Notes: generated by a model from the sequence alone, not told the origin. DNA of 64,000 nt from Thermosynechococcus sp. NK55a (GCF_000505665.1 NC_023033.1:1826313-1890312); one strand, 5' to 3'. Positions 52,152 to 61,608 are shown, numbered from the stretch's first letter. Numbers and translations: made by a program.

Positions 52152-55013
52152 CTAAAATTTCCCTTGCAGGGCGCTTTCACAGCGATCGCACAACTGGGGA
52201 TGCAAGGCGGATTGTCCCACACTTTCAGAATAATTCCAGCAGCGGACACATTTCTGACCTTGGGCATGGCCAACGCCAATCCATAGCCCCTCCGCTTCAA
52301 GAACATAGGGCACGTCCACCGCTTGCCGTTGCGGCATCAGCTCCACCTGGGACACCAAGAAGAGATAGCGCAGTTCATCCACCCCATTACCCCTGAGGGC
52401 GTCCCTGGGATTCATCTGTGCGAGGCGATCGCGCCATTCAGAATCGGCAATGTAGAGCCACACTTTTGCCTCCAAAGAAGAGCCAATCAGCTTTTCTGTA
52501 CGGGCCTGTTCGAGCACCTTGTTCACTTCGAGGCGCAATTGCCGCAGGTGTTGCCACTCACTAGCTAGCCCCGGATCGTGCCACTGGGCCGGAAGCTCTA
52601 CCCAACCACTTTGAAACACTGAAAGATAGGGGGTTTTGAAGGGTAAATGCTGCCAAATATCCTCGGCTAAGTGGGGGAGCACTGGGGCAATGGCACGGGC
52701 TAAGTTTTGAACGGCAATGGCAAGTACGGTTTGACAACTGCGGCGGCGATCGCTCGTGGCGGCACTGATGTACAACCGATCCTTGGCAATATCGAGATAA
52801 AAGTTCGAAAGATCAACAACACAAAGATTTTGAATGGTTTGGAAAAAGCGATAGAACTGAAAGCTATCAAAGGCCGCAGTCACTTCACTGAAGACTTCGT
52901 GCAGTCGATGCAGCATATAGCGATCCAAGGCCGGCAGTTGAGCATAGGGAATGGCATCCTGATTGGGGTTAAAGTCGTGGAGATTCCCTAGGAGAAAGCG
53001 AGCCGTGTTACGAATCTTGCGATAGACGTCCGCCAACTGCTTGAGAATATTTTTACCAATGGGCACATCGTTGGCGTAGTCCACGGAGGAAACCCACAGC
53101 CGCAGTACATCGGCACCATAGGGAGGGTCTTGCTTCTGGTTTTTACCCCCCTCGATCACTTCGCGGGGATCCGTGACATTGCCGAGGGACTTGCTCATTT
53201 TTCGCCCCTGCTCATCGAGGACAAAGCCGTGGGTCAGGACGGCCTTGTAGGGAGCTTGACCTTTAACGGCAACCCGTGTCAGCAATGAGGATTGGAACCA
53301 GCCGCGGTGCTGATCAGAGCCTTCGAGGTAGAGGTCTGCCTGCTGATCGCCGAGAACCGCTGCCCAAGAGGTTCCGGAGTCAAACCAGACATCCATGGTG
53401 TCCGTTCCCTTTTCGTAGCGATCCGCTTGATCTCGCAGGGATTCGGGAAGCAATTCAGCAACGGAGAGTTCCCACCAAGCATCGGACCCGCGATCGCGAA
53501 TAATGGCTTGCACATGGGCAATGGTTTCTGCTGTTAGCAGGGGTTCCCCGGTTTCTTTGTCATAAAAGACGGGGATGGGCACGCCCCAACTGCGCTGACG
53601 CGAAATACACCAATCGGACCGCTCCGCCACCATTGCCGTAATGCGGTTTTCCCCTTGGGCAGGAATCCACTTCACCTCAGCGATCGCCCTGAGTGCCGCA
53701 TCGCGAAAGCCCTCAACGGAAGCAAACCACTGTTCCGTGGCGCGGAAGATAGTGGGTTTCTTTGTCCGCCAGTCATAGGGATACTTATGCACATAGGGTT
53801 CCTCCTTTAGGAGCGCCCCACACTCCTGCAAAGCCGCAATGACCGCTTCATTGCCTTCCTGGAGAACATTGAGACCGGCAAATGGTCCTGCTTCCGCCGT
53901 AAAGCAGCCATTCTCATCCACCGGCGACAGGATTGGCAAACCGTAGCGCTGACCGACAGCATAGTCTTCTAAGCCATGGCCAGGAGCAGTGTGCACCAGA
54001 CCGGTGCCCGATTCCGTGGTCACATAGTTACCGCCAATAACAATTTTGCCCTCGCGCTCAAAGAGGGGATGGCGATAGCGCGCATTTTCCAAGTCAGCCC
54101 CTTTGGCGGTGGCCACCACCGTGAGCATGCCACCAAGGATGTCACTCAGCCGCTTTACGAGAGCCTTGGCAACAATTAAATACTTGTAGCGGCCACTGGG
54201 CTTAGCCTCTACAAGGGCATAGGTGAGATCGGGATTGACACTCACAGCCAAGTTCGCCGGAATCGTCCAGGGGGTTGTTGTCCAAATGGCAACCCCCAAT
54301 TTCCCTAGGGCTTGATACCAAGCCTTGGCTAGCCCCTGGGGCAGCTCAATCACCTCAAAAGCGGCATACAGACTGCGGGAGGTGTGCCCTTCGGGATATT
54401 CCAGTTCGGCTTCGGCGAGGGCAGTTTTTGAGCTGGGACTCCAGTGCACCGGTTTCAGGCCGCGATAGATATAGCCCCGCAGCACCATTTCGCCAAAGAC
54501 ACCGATTTGGGCGGCCTCATAGTCGGGGGTAAGCGTCAGATAGGGGTGTGCCCAGTCGCCCCAAACCCCATAGCGCTGGAAGCTCTGCTTTTGCTCGGCG
54601 ACGGTTTTGAGGGCAAATTCCTTGGCCTGTTGGCGGAGAGTGAGGGGCGTTAGCTGCGCCCGCTGTTCCGGTTTCAGGTTTTGCAGCACCTTGAGTTCAA
54701 TGGGTAGGCCGTGGCAGTCCCAGCCAGGGCGGTAGTGAACCTTGCGTCCCCGCAGCAGTTGGTACTTGTTAATGATGTCCTTGAGAATTTTATTGAGGGC
54801 ATGGCCAATGTGGAGGGCGCCATTGGCATAGGGGGGGCCATCGTGAAGAATAAAGACCTCCCCCGGATTCCTTTGCTGAAGCGTTTCATAAATTTGGTGC
54901 TGTGCCCAAAAGGCCTGCAATTGGGGTTCCCGTGTTGCTGCATTTGCCCGCATTTCAAACGTGGTTTGGGGCAAGTTGACGGTGTCTTTGTAGTCGGGGG
55001 TCGCATCAGTCAT
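52152..55013 (-). CDS. ileS: Isoleucine-tRNA ligase
   Basis: A 953-residue class I aminoacyl-tRNA synthetase. The HIGH motif is in PPYANGALHIGHALNK near residue 65, and KMSKS is in GRKMSKSLGN near 600. The CP1 editing domain contains WTTTPWTIPANLAVS and GTGLVHTAPGHG near 250-330. The C-terminus has the zinc-binding pairs CVRCW and CDRC. The start at 55013 (MTDATPDYKDTVNLPQTTF) fits the family. The gene is complete. Confidence 0.98.
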   Translation of the reverse strand: MTDATPDYKDTVNLPQTTFEMRANAATREPQLQAFWAQHQIYETLQQRNPGEVFILHDGPPYANGALHIGHALNKILKDIINKYQLLRGRKVHYRPGWDCHGLPIELKVLQNLKPEQRAQLTPLTLRQQAKEFALKTVAEQKQSFQRYGVWGDWAHPYLTLTPDYEAAQIGVFGEMVLRGYIYRGLKPVHWSPSSKTALAEAELEYPEGHTSRSLYAAFEVIELPQGLAKAWYQALGKLGVAIWTTTPWTIPANLAVSVNPDLTYALVEAKPSGRYKYLIVAKALVKRLSDILGGMLTVVATAKGADLENARYRHPLFEREGKIVIGGNYVTTESGTGLVHTAPGHGLEDYAVGQRYGLPILSPVDENGCFTAEAGPFAGLNVLQEGNEAVIAALQECGALLKEEPYVHKYPYDWRTKKPTIFRATEQWFASVEGFRDAALRAIAEVKWIPAQGENRITAMVAERSDWCISRQRSWGVPIPVFYDKETGEPLLTAETIAHVQAIIRDRGSDAWWELSVAELLPESLRDQADRYEKGTDTMDVWFDSGTSWAAVLGDQQADLYLEGSDQHRGWFQSSLLTRVAVKGQAPYKAVLTHGFVLDEQGRKMSKSLGNVTDPREVIEGGKNQKQDPPYGADVLRLWVSSVDYANDVPIGKNILKQLADVYRKIRNTARFLLGNLHDFNPNQDAIPYAQLPALDRYMLHRLHEVFSEVTAAFDSFQFYRFFQTIQNLCVVDLSNFYLDIAKDRLYISAATSDRRRSCQTVLAIAVQNLARAIAPVLPHLAEDIWQHLPFKTPYLSVFQSGWVELPAQWHDPGLASEWQHLRQLRLEVNKVLEQARTEKLIGSSLEAKVWLYIADSEWRDRLAQMNPRDALRGNGVDELRYLFLVSQVELMPQRQAVDVPYVLEAEGLWIGVGHAQGQKCVRCWNYSESVGQSALHPQLCDRCESALQGKF

Positions 55014-55103
55014 GGGTGGGTACAGCGGGGTATGATTGTTTCAGGGCAAGAAAAACTTGGCAATGGATTCAATTGTAGGGGAACTGTTCTGATTCACTCA
55101 AGG

Positions 55104-55559
55104 ATGATTTCCGTTCTAGGCTTGGATCTGGGGCGCAAGCGTATTGGCGTGGCCGGGTGCGATCGCCTGGGGCAGTTGGCCGCAGGCATTACAACGATTC
55201 ATCGCCGCAATTTTGCCAGTGATGTGGCGCAGCTTCGGCAGATTTGTCAAGAGCGAGGGGTGGAAAAGTTAATTGTGGGCTTGCCCTACACCCTGGATGG
55301 TCAATTGGGTTCCCAGGCCCGCCAGGTGCAACATTTGGCGGCAAAAATTGGCGCAGCCTTGAACTTGCCGGTGGAATATGTAGATGAGCGGCTCACCTCC
55401 TTTCAAGCGGCGGAAATCCTTAAACAACGCCGGCGATCGCCCCGTCAGCACAAGGACTTAGTGGATCAAATTGCCGCTGCCCTGATTTTGCAACAATGGC
55501 TCGATACCCGTTTGCAAACCGCAAGATCAACACTGGCACCCCCTGACCCCCAGCTATAA
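55104..55559 (+). CDS. ruvX: Holliday junction resolvase-like RuvX (YqgF)
   Basis: A 151-residue RNase H-fold protein. ISVLGLDLGRKRIGVAGCD carries the first catalytic Asp, VEKLIVGLPYTLDG the middle motif, and VEYVDERLTSFQA and KDLVDQIAAALIL the remaining acidic residues. YqgF/RuvX proteins act in 16S rRNA 5'-end maturation and possibly recombination. The open frame extends far upstream, antisense to ileS, but only the ATG at 55104 gives the conserved N-terminus. Spacing from the AAGG is short. Confidence 0.9.
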   Translation: MISVLGLDLGRKRIGVAGCDRLGQLAAGITTIHRRNFASDVAQLRQICQERGVEKLIVGLPYTLDGQLGSQARQVQHLAAKIGAALNLPVEYVDERLTSFQAAEILKQRRRSPRQHKDLVDQIAAALILQQWLDTRLQTARSTLAPPDPQL

Positions 55560-55563
55560 CTGA

Positions 55564-55607
55564 TAATTAATTTGTAATTATTGTAATTTTATTGTAATTA
55601 ATTTGTA
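55564..55607. repeat. AT-rich direct repeats downstream of ruvX
   Basis: TAATTAATTTGTA occurs at 55564-55576 and 55595-55607, with ATTGTAATT units between them. It lies between the convergent ruvX and DUF3782-like genes. Confidence 0.7.
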
Positions 55608-55642
55608 TATTCCCAAATGACTGGGCACGATCCACAACTGAG

Positions 55643-56263
55643 CTACCATGCACGGGGCTGAAACTGCGTATCATTGAGAATCACCACCCCGTCTCCCGAC
55701 TGTGCCAACACAAACCATCCCTGCCGATAGGCATAGCGAGCTACCTCAGGCGGCACAATCATCCCCGCCACTGCTCCCAAGAGTCTGGTGTCACGATACT
55801 GGTGAGCCAAACGACGAAATTTAGCAATGCGCTCTAGATGCTCATCCACATCCCCTTGGCTCAGTTTCGTTTTTACCTCGACGAGAACCGCTTCATCTGT
55901 ATTGACCACCAGCAGATCAACTTCTAAACTCTCGTTGCCATCTTGGAGAATGACATCGCTGTAAAGTTGAGAGACGGCAATTCCTCGATTTTGAAATAAA
56001 CGTAGTACCGCTGGTCGTACCTGCCATTCCACAAACTCTCCTAGACGATTGCCCAGTTTCCCCAGTTGCTGGTTGAGTTGACGAGCTTCTTCCCGCAGCA
56101 ATCGCTCCGTTTCTTGGAAACGTCGGTCAGTTTCCTGAAATCGCCGATCCGTTTCTTGAAAGCGGCGTTCCGTTTCTTGAAAGCGACGTTCCGTTTCCTT
56201 TTGAGCTTCTAACAGCTCCCCTAATAATCGCCAAACATCTTCAGGGGTGTATGGCTTTGTCAT
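55643..56263 (-). CDS. DUF3782-like protein with heptad repeats and PD-(D/E)XK nuclease-like core
   Basis: A 206-residue protein. Residues 25-52 are four heptads of E/D-RRFQET, forming a coiled coil of nearly identical repeats; more heptad-like sequence continues to about 75. The C-terminal domain has SLEVDLLVVNTDEAVLVEVK, the Asp...Glu-x-Lys pattern of PD-(D/E)XK nucleases, then HLERIAKFRRLAHQY. I recognise it as similar to DUF3782-type proteins common in cyanobacteria. A DNA substrate is plausible but unproven. The DNA of the heptads (56108-56191) is a 21-bp tandem repeat likely to vary in copy number between strains. Confidence 0.8.
   Translation of the reverse strand: MTKPYTPEDVWRLLGELLEAQKETERRFQETERRFQETDRRFQETDRRFQETERLLREEARQLNQQLGKLGNRLGEFVEWQVRPAVLRLFQNRGIAVSQLYSDVILQDGNESLEVDLLVVNTDEAVLVEVKTKLSQGDVDEHLERIAKFRRLAHQYRDTRLLGAVAGMIVPPEVARYAYRQGWFVLAQSGDGVVILNDTQFQPRAW
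56108..56191 (-). repeat. Four 21-bp tandem repeats coding for RRFQET heptads
   Basis: Four near-identical 21-base units keep the reading frame. The repeat adds or removes whole coiled-coil heptads. Confidence 0.88.
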
Positions 56264-56359
56264 TGCTTGATTGACGGGATTAATTTACTGGGCCTTGCTT
56301 GAAAGCTGCGCACCTTGAGTGAGGAAATGAAAAGGGGACTTAGAAAACATCTTTTATCT

Positions 56360-56379
56360 TAAATCCTTTTAAATCCTTT
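56360..56379. repeat. Perfect 10-bp tandem duplication upstream of the C-DES-like gene
   Basis: TAAATCCTTT occurs twice in succession, 43 bases before the ATG at 56422. Confidence 0.85.
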
Positions 56380-56421
56380 GCGGTAGCATCTATCTATCAC
56401 TTTCCTTTGAAATAACTCTCA

Positions 56422-57588
56422 ATGAACCTAGAAACACTGCGCGCCTATCATGACACCTACCCTGCCCTACTGAATAAGATCTACCTCAACTATGGGGGTC
56501 AAGGGCCGCTGCACCAAGACACCTGGCAGGCTATTCGCGAAAGCGATCGCCACATTCAACAACAGGGTCCCTTTGCCAATCGGGTCTTTCCGTGGTTAAG
56601 CCAACAACTGCACAGCCTGCGCACAGCCCTAGCACAGCTATTGGGAACAACCCCAGAAACGATTGCCCTCACCGATTCGGTTACCACTGGCTGCAACATT
56701 GTTTTGTGGGGCCTCAACTGGCAAGCGGGTGATCATCTGCTGATTTCCAACTGTGAGCATCCGGGGGTAGTGGCGATTACCGAGCAATTGGCGCGGCGAT
56801 TGGGGGTGGTTGTGGATCGGGTTGCCTTTTGGCCGTGGTGTGACGATGAAGTAGCCGCCATTGAAGCCCAACTCCACCCCCGCACCCGCTTAGTCGTCCT
56901 CAGTCATTTGCTGTGGAATACAGGGAAACTGTTGCCGTTGGAGAAGATTGTTGACGTTTGCCACCGTCGCGGCATCCAAGTCTTGGCGGATGGCGCCCAA
57001 AGTGTCGGCATGGTACCCCTAAATTTACCAGCCTTGGGCGTAGATTACTATGCCTTTACGGGACACAAGTGGTGCTGTGGGCCCGCAGGACTCGGAGGGC
57101 TCTATATTCGGCGCGATCGCCTAGCCACATTGGAACCCACCTTTATTGGCTGGCGCAGCATTCATCAGACCCGTGATGCCCAACCGGCGGGCTGGAAGGA
57201 GGATGCCAGTCGCTTTGAGGTGGCCACAACCGCCTTTTCCTTGGTACCGGGGCTAATGACTGCCCTGCGAGTGCATGATCAATGGGGGACCGCCCAAGGG
57301 CGATATGAGCGCATTTGTGAGCTGAGCCATCACCTCTGGCAACGGTTACGGGGTATGGTGGGTTTGACCTGTCTTAGTCCTGTGCCGCCCCCCTCCGGCT
57401 TGGTAGCCTTTCAGCTGGCCAATGGTCAGCATCGCCAATTGGTACAAGACCTTGAGGCAGAGAATATCTTGGTGCGGGAATTGCTCTATCCTCCCTCGGT
57501 GCGTGCCTGTGTCCATTACTTTACGTTGCCGGAGGAGAGCGATCGCTTTGTTGCTGGCCTAGAACGGTGGCTTCAGAATCATCCTTAG
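56422..57588 (+). CDS. Class V PLP enzyme, L-cysteine/cystine lyase C-DES type
   Basis: A 388-residue NifS-like fold enzyme. Motifs are YLNYGGQGPLHQDTW near residue 22, TDSVTTGCNIVLWGL near 90, ISNCEHPGV near 112, LSHLLWNTG near 155, LADGAQSVGMVPL near 185 and FTGHKWCCGPAG near 210, whose Lys binds PLP. The overall pattern matches cyanobacterial C-DES, which cleaves cystine to pyruvate, ammonia and cysteine persulfide and can supply sulfur for Fe-S clusters. The C-terminal cysteine loop of true cysteine desulfurases is not evident. It is convergent with purN. Confidence 0.87.
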   Translation: MNLETLRAYHDTYPALLNKIYLNYGGQGPLHQDTWQAIRESDRHIQQQGPFANRVFPWLSQQLHSLRTALAQLLGTTPETIALTDSVTTGCNIVLWGLNWQAGDHLLISNCEHPGVVAITEQLARRLGVVVDRVAFWPWCDDEVAAIEAQLHPRTRLVVLSHLLWNTGKLLPLEKIVDVCHRRGIQVLADGAQSVGMVPLNLPALGVDYYAFTGHKWCCGPAGLGGLYIRRDRLATLEPTFIGWRSIHQTRDAQPAGWKEDASRFEVATTAFSLVPGLMTALRVHDQWGTAQGRYERICELSHHLWQRLRGMVGLTCLSPVPPPSGLVAFQLANGQHRQLVQDLEAENILVRELLYPPSVRACVHYFTLPEESDRFVAGLERWLQNHP

Positions 57589-57654
57589 GAAGCTGAGGAA
57601 TTGAAAGAATTGAATTAGAGCGATTCTCCAATGACCTACCCTATTGGCCAAAGC

Positions 57655-58296
57655 TCAACAGGAAAATTGTGCTTGCCGTGCGGCAATGTCAGCGATCGCC
57701 TGCTTGAGAATGCGATGCTCCTGGACTTGAATGCGGGCATGGAGGGTTGCAGGGGTATCATCGGGGAGAACAGGCACCGCTGCCTGAACCAAAATCGGGC
57801 CACTATCCACTTCCTCTGCCACCAGATGTACCGTACAGCCCGTAATCTTGACGCCAGCAGCAAGGGCCTGCTCAACGGCATGCAGCCCGCGAAAACTGGG
57901 CAGCAAACTAGGATGCAGGTTAATGACCCGCTGGGGATAGGCATTCAGCAGTACCGGTGTAACAATGCGCATCCAACCGGCCATGACCACCCACTCTACT
58001 TCATAGGCCTTGAGGGTTTCGACAATGGCGGCATCCAGACTTTCACGGTTGGGATAGTGGCGATGGTTAAGGAGAACGCTAGGAATTTGCCACTGTTTTG
58101 CTCGCTCGGCCACAAAGGCGTTGGGATTGTTGTAAATCAACACTTGAATCTGGGCAGCTAGTTCACCAGCGGCGATCGCCTCCGCAAGGGCAGCAAAATT
58201 GGACCCACTCCCGGAGGCCAACACTCCCAATCGCAGGGGGCGGCAAGGAAGAGTATTTTCGGGTGCCGCTGGCACAACCAGAGCCTCACTCGACAT
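57655..58296 (-). CDS. purN: Phosphoribosylglycinamide formyltransferase
   Basis: A 213-residue enzyme that formylates GAR in purine synthesis with 10-formyl-tetrahydrofolate. Motifs are LGVLASGSGSNFAAL near residue 25, VMAGWMRIVTPVLL near 107, and RVINLHPSLLPSFRGLHAVE with catalytic Asn and His near 126. CTVHLVAEEVDSGPILVQ with the third catalytic residue Asp follows. I prefer the ATG at 58296 (MSSEALVVPA); a start at 58305 is possible. Its start lies inside the 3' end of the protease gene, so the two are probably coupled. Confidence 0.95.
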   Translation of the reverse strand: MSSEALVVPAAPENTLPCRPLRLGVLASGSGSNFAALAEAIAAGELAAQIQVLIYNNPNAFVAERAKQWQIPSVLLNHRHYPNRESLDAAIVETLKAYEVEWVVMAGWMRIVTPVLLNAYPQRVINLHPSLLPSFRGLHAVEQALAAGVKITGCTVHLVAEEVDSGPILVQAAVPVLPDDTPATLHARIQVQEHRILKQAIADIAARQAQFSC

Positions 58297-59521
58297 GACG
58301 GGCATGGCGGATTTCGCTGTTCAATAATTCTAAAGCCTTGGCCACCATTGGATCCGTGGGTCGTGCCACCAAGTTAGGATTGAGGCGCAATTCCAGATCG
58401 CTCCTGGGATCGCCCGTCACCAGCACATCGGGAGTGATGCCCGCCCCTGTAATATCCCGACCCTTGGGGGTCAGATAGCGCGCCACCGTCACCAGGAGGG
58501 CAGACCCATCCCCCAGTTCATGAACCGCTTGGACGCGCACCTTACCAAATGTAGGCGTGCCCACAACGACTGCTCGCCCCTGATCCTGCAAAGCACCCGC
58601 CAAAATTTCACTGGCACTGGCAGAGGCCTGATTCACTAAAACCACAAGGGGCAACTGAGTCAAGGCACGTTGGCGGGCACGAATTGTCTCTTCCCGCTGG
58701 TTTTGTTGAATGCGCACGATTACCCCAGAATCCAGCCATTGGCGGCTAATTTCAATCCCTGCTTCGAGGAGTCCACCCGGATTATGGCGCAGATCCAGGA
58801 TAAAGCCTTGCACCTTCTCCCGTTGTAAGATTTCGATCGCCTCTTGCATCTGTTGATGGGAGCGGCTATTAAAACCACTGAGGCGGATGTAGCCCACACG
58901 GGGAGAGTTGAGGATTTGAAAATTCACCGTACGGGGAATCTCGCCAGCGCGCGTCAATTCAACACTAAAGGGTTGAGGCCTGCCCTCACGGCGCACCAGC
59001 AGATGCAACTTGCTGCCCGCCGGCCCCCGCAGCATCAATGTCGCCCGCTCCAATGTTAAGCGATCGCTACTACGACCATTGATAGCTAGAATTTCATCCC
59101 CCACCTTCAGATCGGCCCTGGCCGCCACCGACCCCGCTTCAATGGCCTGAATGCGAAAGAGTTCCCCCGACTCCACGAGGGCAAGACCCACATCCACCTG
59201 CTGGCCTTGGGTTTGCAGGAGCAGTTGACGGTACTCTTGAGGGGGCAGAAAGCGGGTGTAGGGATCATTGAGACGGACAAGGGTTTGCTGAATCACCCGA
59301 TAGGCAGCTTCGCGATCTCCATAGGATCGGGAGAGCAATTCCTGACGAAGGGCCTGCCAGTCAAGACGATTAAAGCTGCGATCTAGATAGCTTCTATAGA
59401 TAATTTGCCACGCCTCATCCACCAAGGCCTTGGGGGCATCCTTGAGCGTAGAGGTACCCGCCACTGCTGGCGGCATCCCCAATAGCGCAACACCCACTCC
59501 CAAAAGTGCCCAGTGTTTCAC
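58286..59521 (-). CDS. ctp: C-terminal processing protease (S41 family)
   Basis: A 411-residue exported serine protease with a signal peptide (MKHWALLGVGVALLGMPPAVAG). A PDZ domain spans about residues 105-190 (VGLALVESGELFRIQAIEAG, VGDEILAINGR). The protease core has LDLRHNPGGLL, the catalytic Ser in NQASASASEI near residue 305 and the catalytic Lys in GTPTFGKVRVQ near 330. Cyanobacterial CtpA matures the D1 protein of photosystem II, and paralogues (CtpB, CtpC) exist. Which paralogue this is cannot be settled here. It shares a transcript direction and an 11-base overlap with purN. Confidence 0.92.
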   Translation of the reverse strand: MKHWALLGVGVALLGMPPAVAGTSTLKDAPKALVDEAWQIIYRSYLDRSFNRLDWQALRQELLSRSYGDREAAYRVIQQTLVRLNDPYTRFLPPQEYRQLLLQTQGQQVDVGLALVESGELFRIQAIEAGSVAARADLKVGDEILAINGRSSDRLTLERATLMLRGPAGSKLHLLVRREGRPQPFSVELTRAGEIPRTVNFQILNSPRVGYIRLSGFNSRSHQQMQEAIEILQREKVQGFILDLRHNPGGLLEAGIEISRQWLDSGVIVRIQQNQREETIRARQRALTQLPLVVLVNQASASASEILAGALQDQGRAVVVGTPTFGKVRVQAVHELGDGSALLVTVARYLTPKGRDITGAGITPDVLVTGDPRSDLELRLNPNLVARPTDPMVAKALELLNSEIRHARHVE

Positions 59522-59574
59522 CCGCCAAATCCATCTAAAACGCCTCGCTCCTATTTATTCTATCGTTCCCCCAT

Positions 59575-59601
59575 AAAAAATCCCCCTCACGGGGAGGGGG
59601 A
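59575..59601 (-). terminator. Rho-independent terminator of the porin gene
   Basis: On the minus strand, a perfect 8-bp stem TCCCCCTC/GAGGGGGA with a five-base loop is followed by TTTTTT. It begins 13 bases after the porin stop. Confidence 0.9.
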
Positions 59602-59613
59602 AGGCATTAAAAG

Positions 59614-61386
59614 CTAGAAGCTAAAGGTCGTGCGGATAGCACCCACAACAATGGCATCGTTATTTGAGTTACTGTTGGGGTTAAAAATGGCAATTACCCC
59701 CGGCGTCACCGAGAGATTCTTGGAGACGGCAAAGCGGTAAAAGCCCTCTAGGTGATAGGAATTAAACTGAGTGTAGCTCTCTCCAGGAACACTCGGGACA
59801 TTGGTAATGCTGATGAGCTGCGGCGGCTGACCAAAGACCAAGCCCGCCAAGTCGCCCTTGCGCCAGAGGTCTGGCGAAGCAAAGGTAATAGCCCAGTTGA
59901 CGATCTCCGCTTCGCGCCGTGGTCCTGCCAGTCGCACCTGATAGACGTTGGCGTAGCCAGCCCAGCCTGCCAGATTCAACTGCTTAATCGGCCGGTAGGT
60001 AAACTGGAAACCCACTGAATCAGCCGCCTGAGCAGCCACACCAAGAGGAATAAGATTAAGAGGATTCGCTGCAGAGCGCGCAAGCGAACTCCCTGTACCC
60101 CCAAAGGGATCTAAACCGTAGGAGTGGGTGTAGGTGACCCCGAGGGCTAAATTCTTAATGGGTTGAACATCCACCTGCGCCAGAGCCGCATAGGCACCGT
60201 CAAAGAAGCCATTCAAACCATTGTTAGCGTTTGCATCGGGATCATTTGCAAATGGGGCAAGGTAGCCCACGTTAAGGGTAACGCCCGTACCGCGCTTTTT
60301 GTTTTGCAGAACGTTGTACTTAAAGGTCACGCCCGCCGCAGTGACACCGCTGCCTGCGCGGTAGATGGGGTTAAAGCGGCCAAAGCGAGACAGGGCACCG
60401 GTGTCACTGGATTGTAGGAAGGGATTGAAGTTATTGATGTTGTCGTTGAACTCACCCCCTGCAAAGTCAAGAATCATCTGACCCCGAGAGGTCACCGGGA
60501 AGCTGTAGAATGCTTTTTGCAGCTCAAATTGGTTACCGGTAGTGCCATCATAGCCGAGGCGCCCCATGTTGGTACTCGTTAATGCTAATCCTGAGTAGGG
60601 AATAATATTGGCTGCCGCCAACCGCAACCGCAGACGGTCTTTGCCGTAGAAGCTGGTATCAAAGTTCAGGCGTACGCGGGTGTTAGCAACAACGTTGGTC
60701 TGGACTGTTGCTTGAGGTCCAGGTGCTCCGGGACGCAGCGCTTGGCCCTCCGTCAACACATCTGAAATGTTGAAAATTACCGTGGCATTGAGTTTCGTGA
60801 GGGTTGCAAATTGCCGTGCTTCCAACTGAGCAGTGCGAGCCTCTAGCTTATCTACCCGACCGCGCAGGGTCGCCAATTCAGCCTTGAACTCATCCATCAG
60901 GCGCCGCAGGGTGGCGAGGTCTTCCTTGGTGGCAAAGCGATCGCTGATTACGTCCAAGCAGGCGTTCAAAGCCGCAGCCATTTCATAACGGGTGGCTGCC
61001 CGATTACCCCGGAAAGTGCCATCGGGATAGCCGGCAATACAGCCGTATTTCTCTACCAGTGACGCCAAGGCTTGATAGGCCCAATCGGTGGGGCTGACAT
61101 CCGAAAGCTGGGACACAGAAGTCACTTGCCCCATAGTGGAGGTGGCAGCATCATCTACCTTTAGATTCGCCACCGAGGGTAGGGGCAGCTTGTTACCGTG
61201 GTTCTGAGCAATTAACGTCGTGTTTTGGGGCAGCGGGGTTAAGGATTCAGCCGCTGCGGTTGGGGCTGGCAACTGTGCACCACCAGAATTAGCCGCTACA
61301 GTATCGGCTGCCATAGCCGACCCTACAAAGGTTCCTAACAACACAGCAGGGGAGGCCAAGGCCAAGCCTAGGAAAATACGGGACAT
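59614..61386 (-). CDS. Iron uptake porin (SLH plus OprB/carbohydrate-selective porin)
   Basis: A 590-residue outer-membrane porin. The signal peptide (MSRIFLGLALASPAVLLGTF...AMA) is followed by an SLH domain near residues 75-135 (SPTDWAYQALASLVEKYGCI, RYEMAAALNACLD). A coiled coil comes next (LATLRRLMDEFKAELATLRG) and then an OprB-type beta barrel ending in IRTTFSF, with a C-terminal Phe. Cyanobacterial porins of this type (Slr1908-like) are linked to inorganic iron passage. The ATG at 61386 has AAGGAG nine bases upstream; a GTG at 61404 is less likely. It has its own terminator and a structured leader. Confidence 0.92.
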   Translation of the reverse strand: MSRIFLGLALASPAVLLGTFVGSAMAADTVAANSGGAQLPAPTAAAESLTPLPQNTTLIAQNHGNKLPLPSVANLKVDDAATSTMGQVTSVSQLSDVSPTDWAYQALASLVEKYGCIAGYPDGTFRGNRAATRYEMAAALNACLDVISDRFATKEDLATLRRLMDEFKAELATLRGRVDKLEARTAQLEARQFATLTKLNATVIFNISDVLTEGQALRPGAPGPQATVQTNVVANTRVRLNFDTSFYGKDRLRLRLAAANIIPYSGLALTSTNMGRLGYDGTTGNQFELQKAFYSFPVTSRGQMILDFAGGEFNDNINNFNPFLQSSDTGALSRFGRFNPIYRAGSGVTAAGVTFKYNVLQNKKRGTGVTLNVGYLAPFANDPDANANNGLNGFFDGAYAALAQVDVQPIKNLALGVTYTHSYGLDPFGGTGSSLARSAANPLNLIPLGVAAQAADSVGFQFTYRPIKQLNLAGWAGYANVYQVRLAGPRREAEIVNWAITFASPDLWRKGDLAGLVFGQPPQLISITNVPSVPGESYTQFNSYHLEGFYRFAVSKNLSVTPGVIAIFNPNSNSNNDAIVVGAIRTTFSF

Positions 61387-61422
61387 AACGCTGTACTCCT
61401 TCACTCCTCAATGAGCTTCTCC

Positions 61423-61580
61423 TAGGGAATGAATCCCTAAGAATAGATTTTGTTCATCCTAACCGAGATGAGCGCTAAAGTTATCCATCTGCTAGTAGGC
61501 TGAGCTATCAGACTTACCGACAGAGACTTTAGCGCATCTCATAGAAACTATCCCCTAAAGGATAGGGATAGTTAATTAAC
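61423..61580 (-). promoter_or_regulatory. Structured leader or promoter region of the porin gene
   Basis: Three inverted elements are packed upstream of the porin start. TAGGGA-ATGAA-TCCCTA lies at 61423-61439. A long pair GAGATG(AG)CGCTAAAG/CTTTAGCGCATCTC joins 61465-61480 with 61527-61540. TATCC-CCTAAA-GGATA lies near 61549-61565. They could form an RNA leader or operators. The function is unknown. Confidence 0.55.
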
Positions 61581-61608
61581 AGCCAAATTCTAACACCGTA
61601 TTTGTTGG

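Noticed and set aside
54711-55103. Long N-terminal extension of RuvX
   Set aside because: It is antisense to ileS and unrelated to YqgF; family members begin at the GLDLG strand, so the ATG at 55104 was taken.
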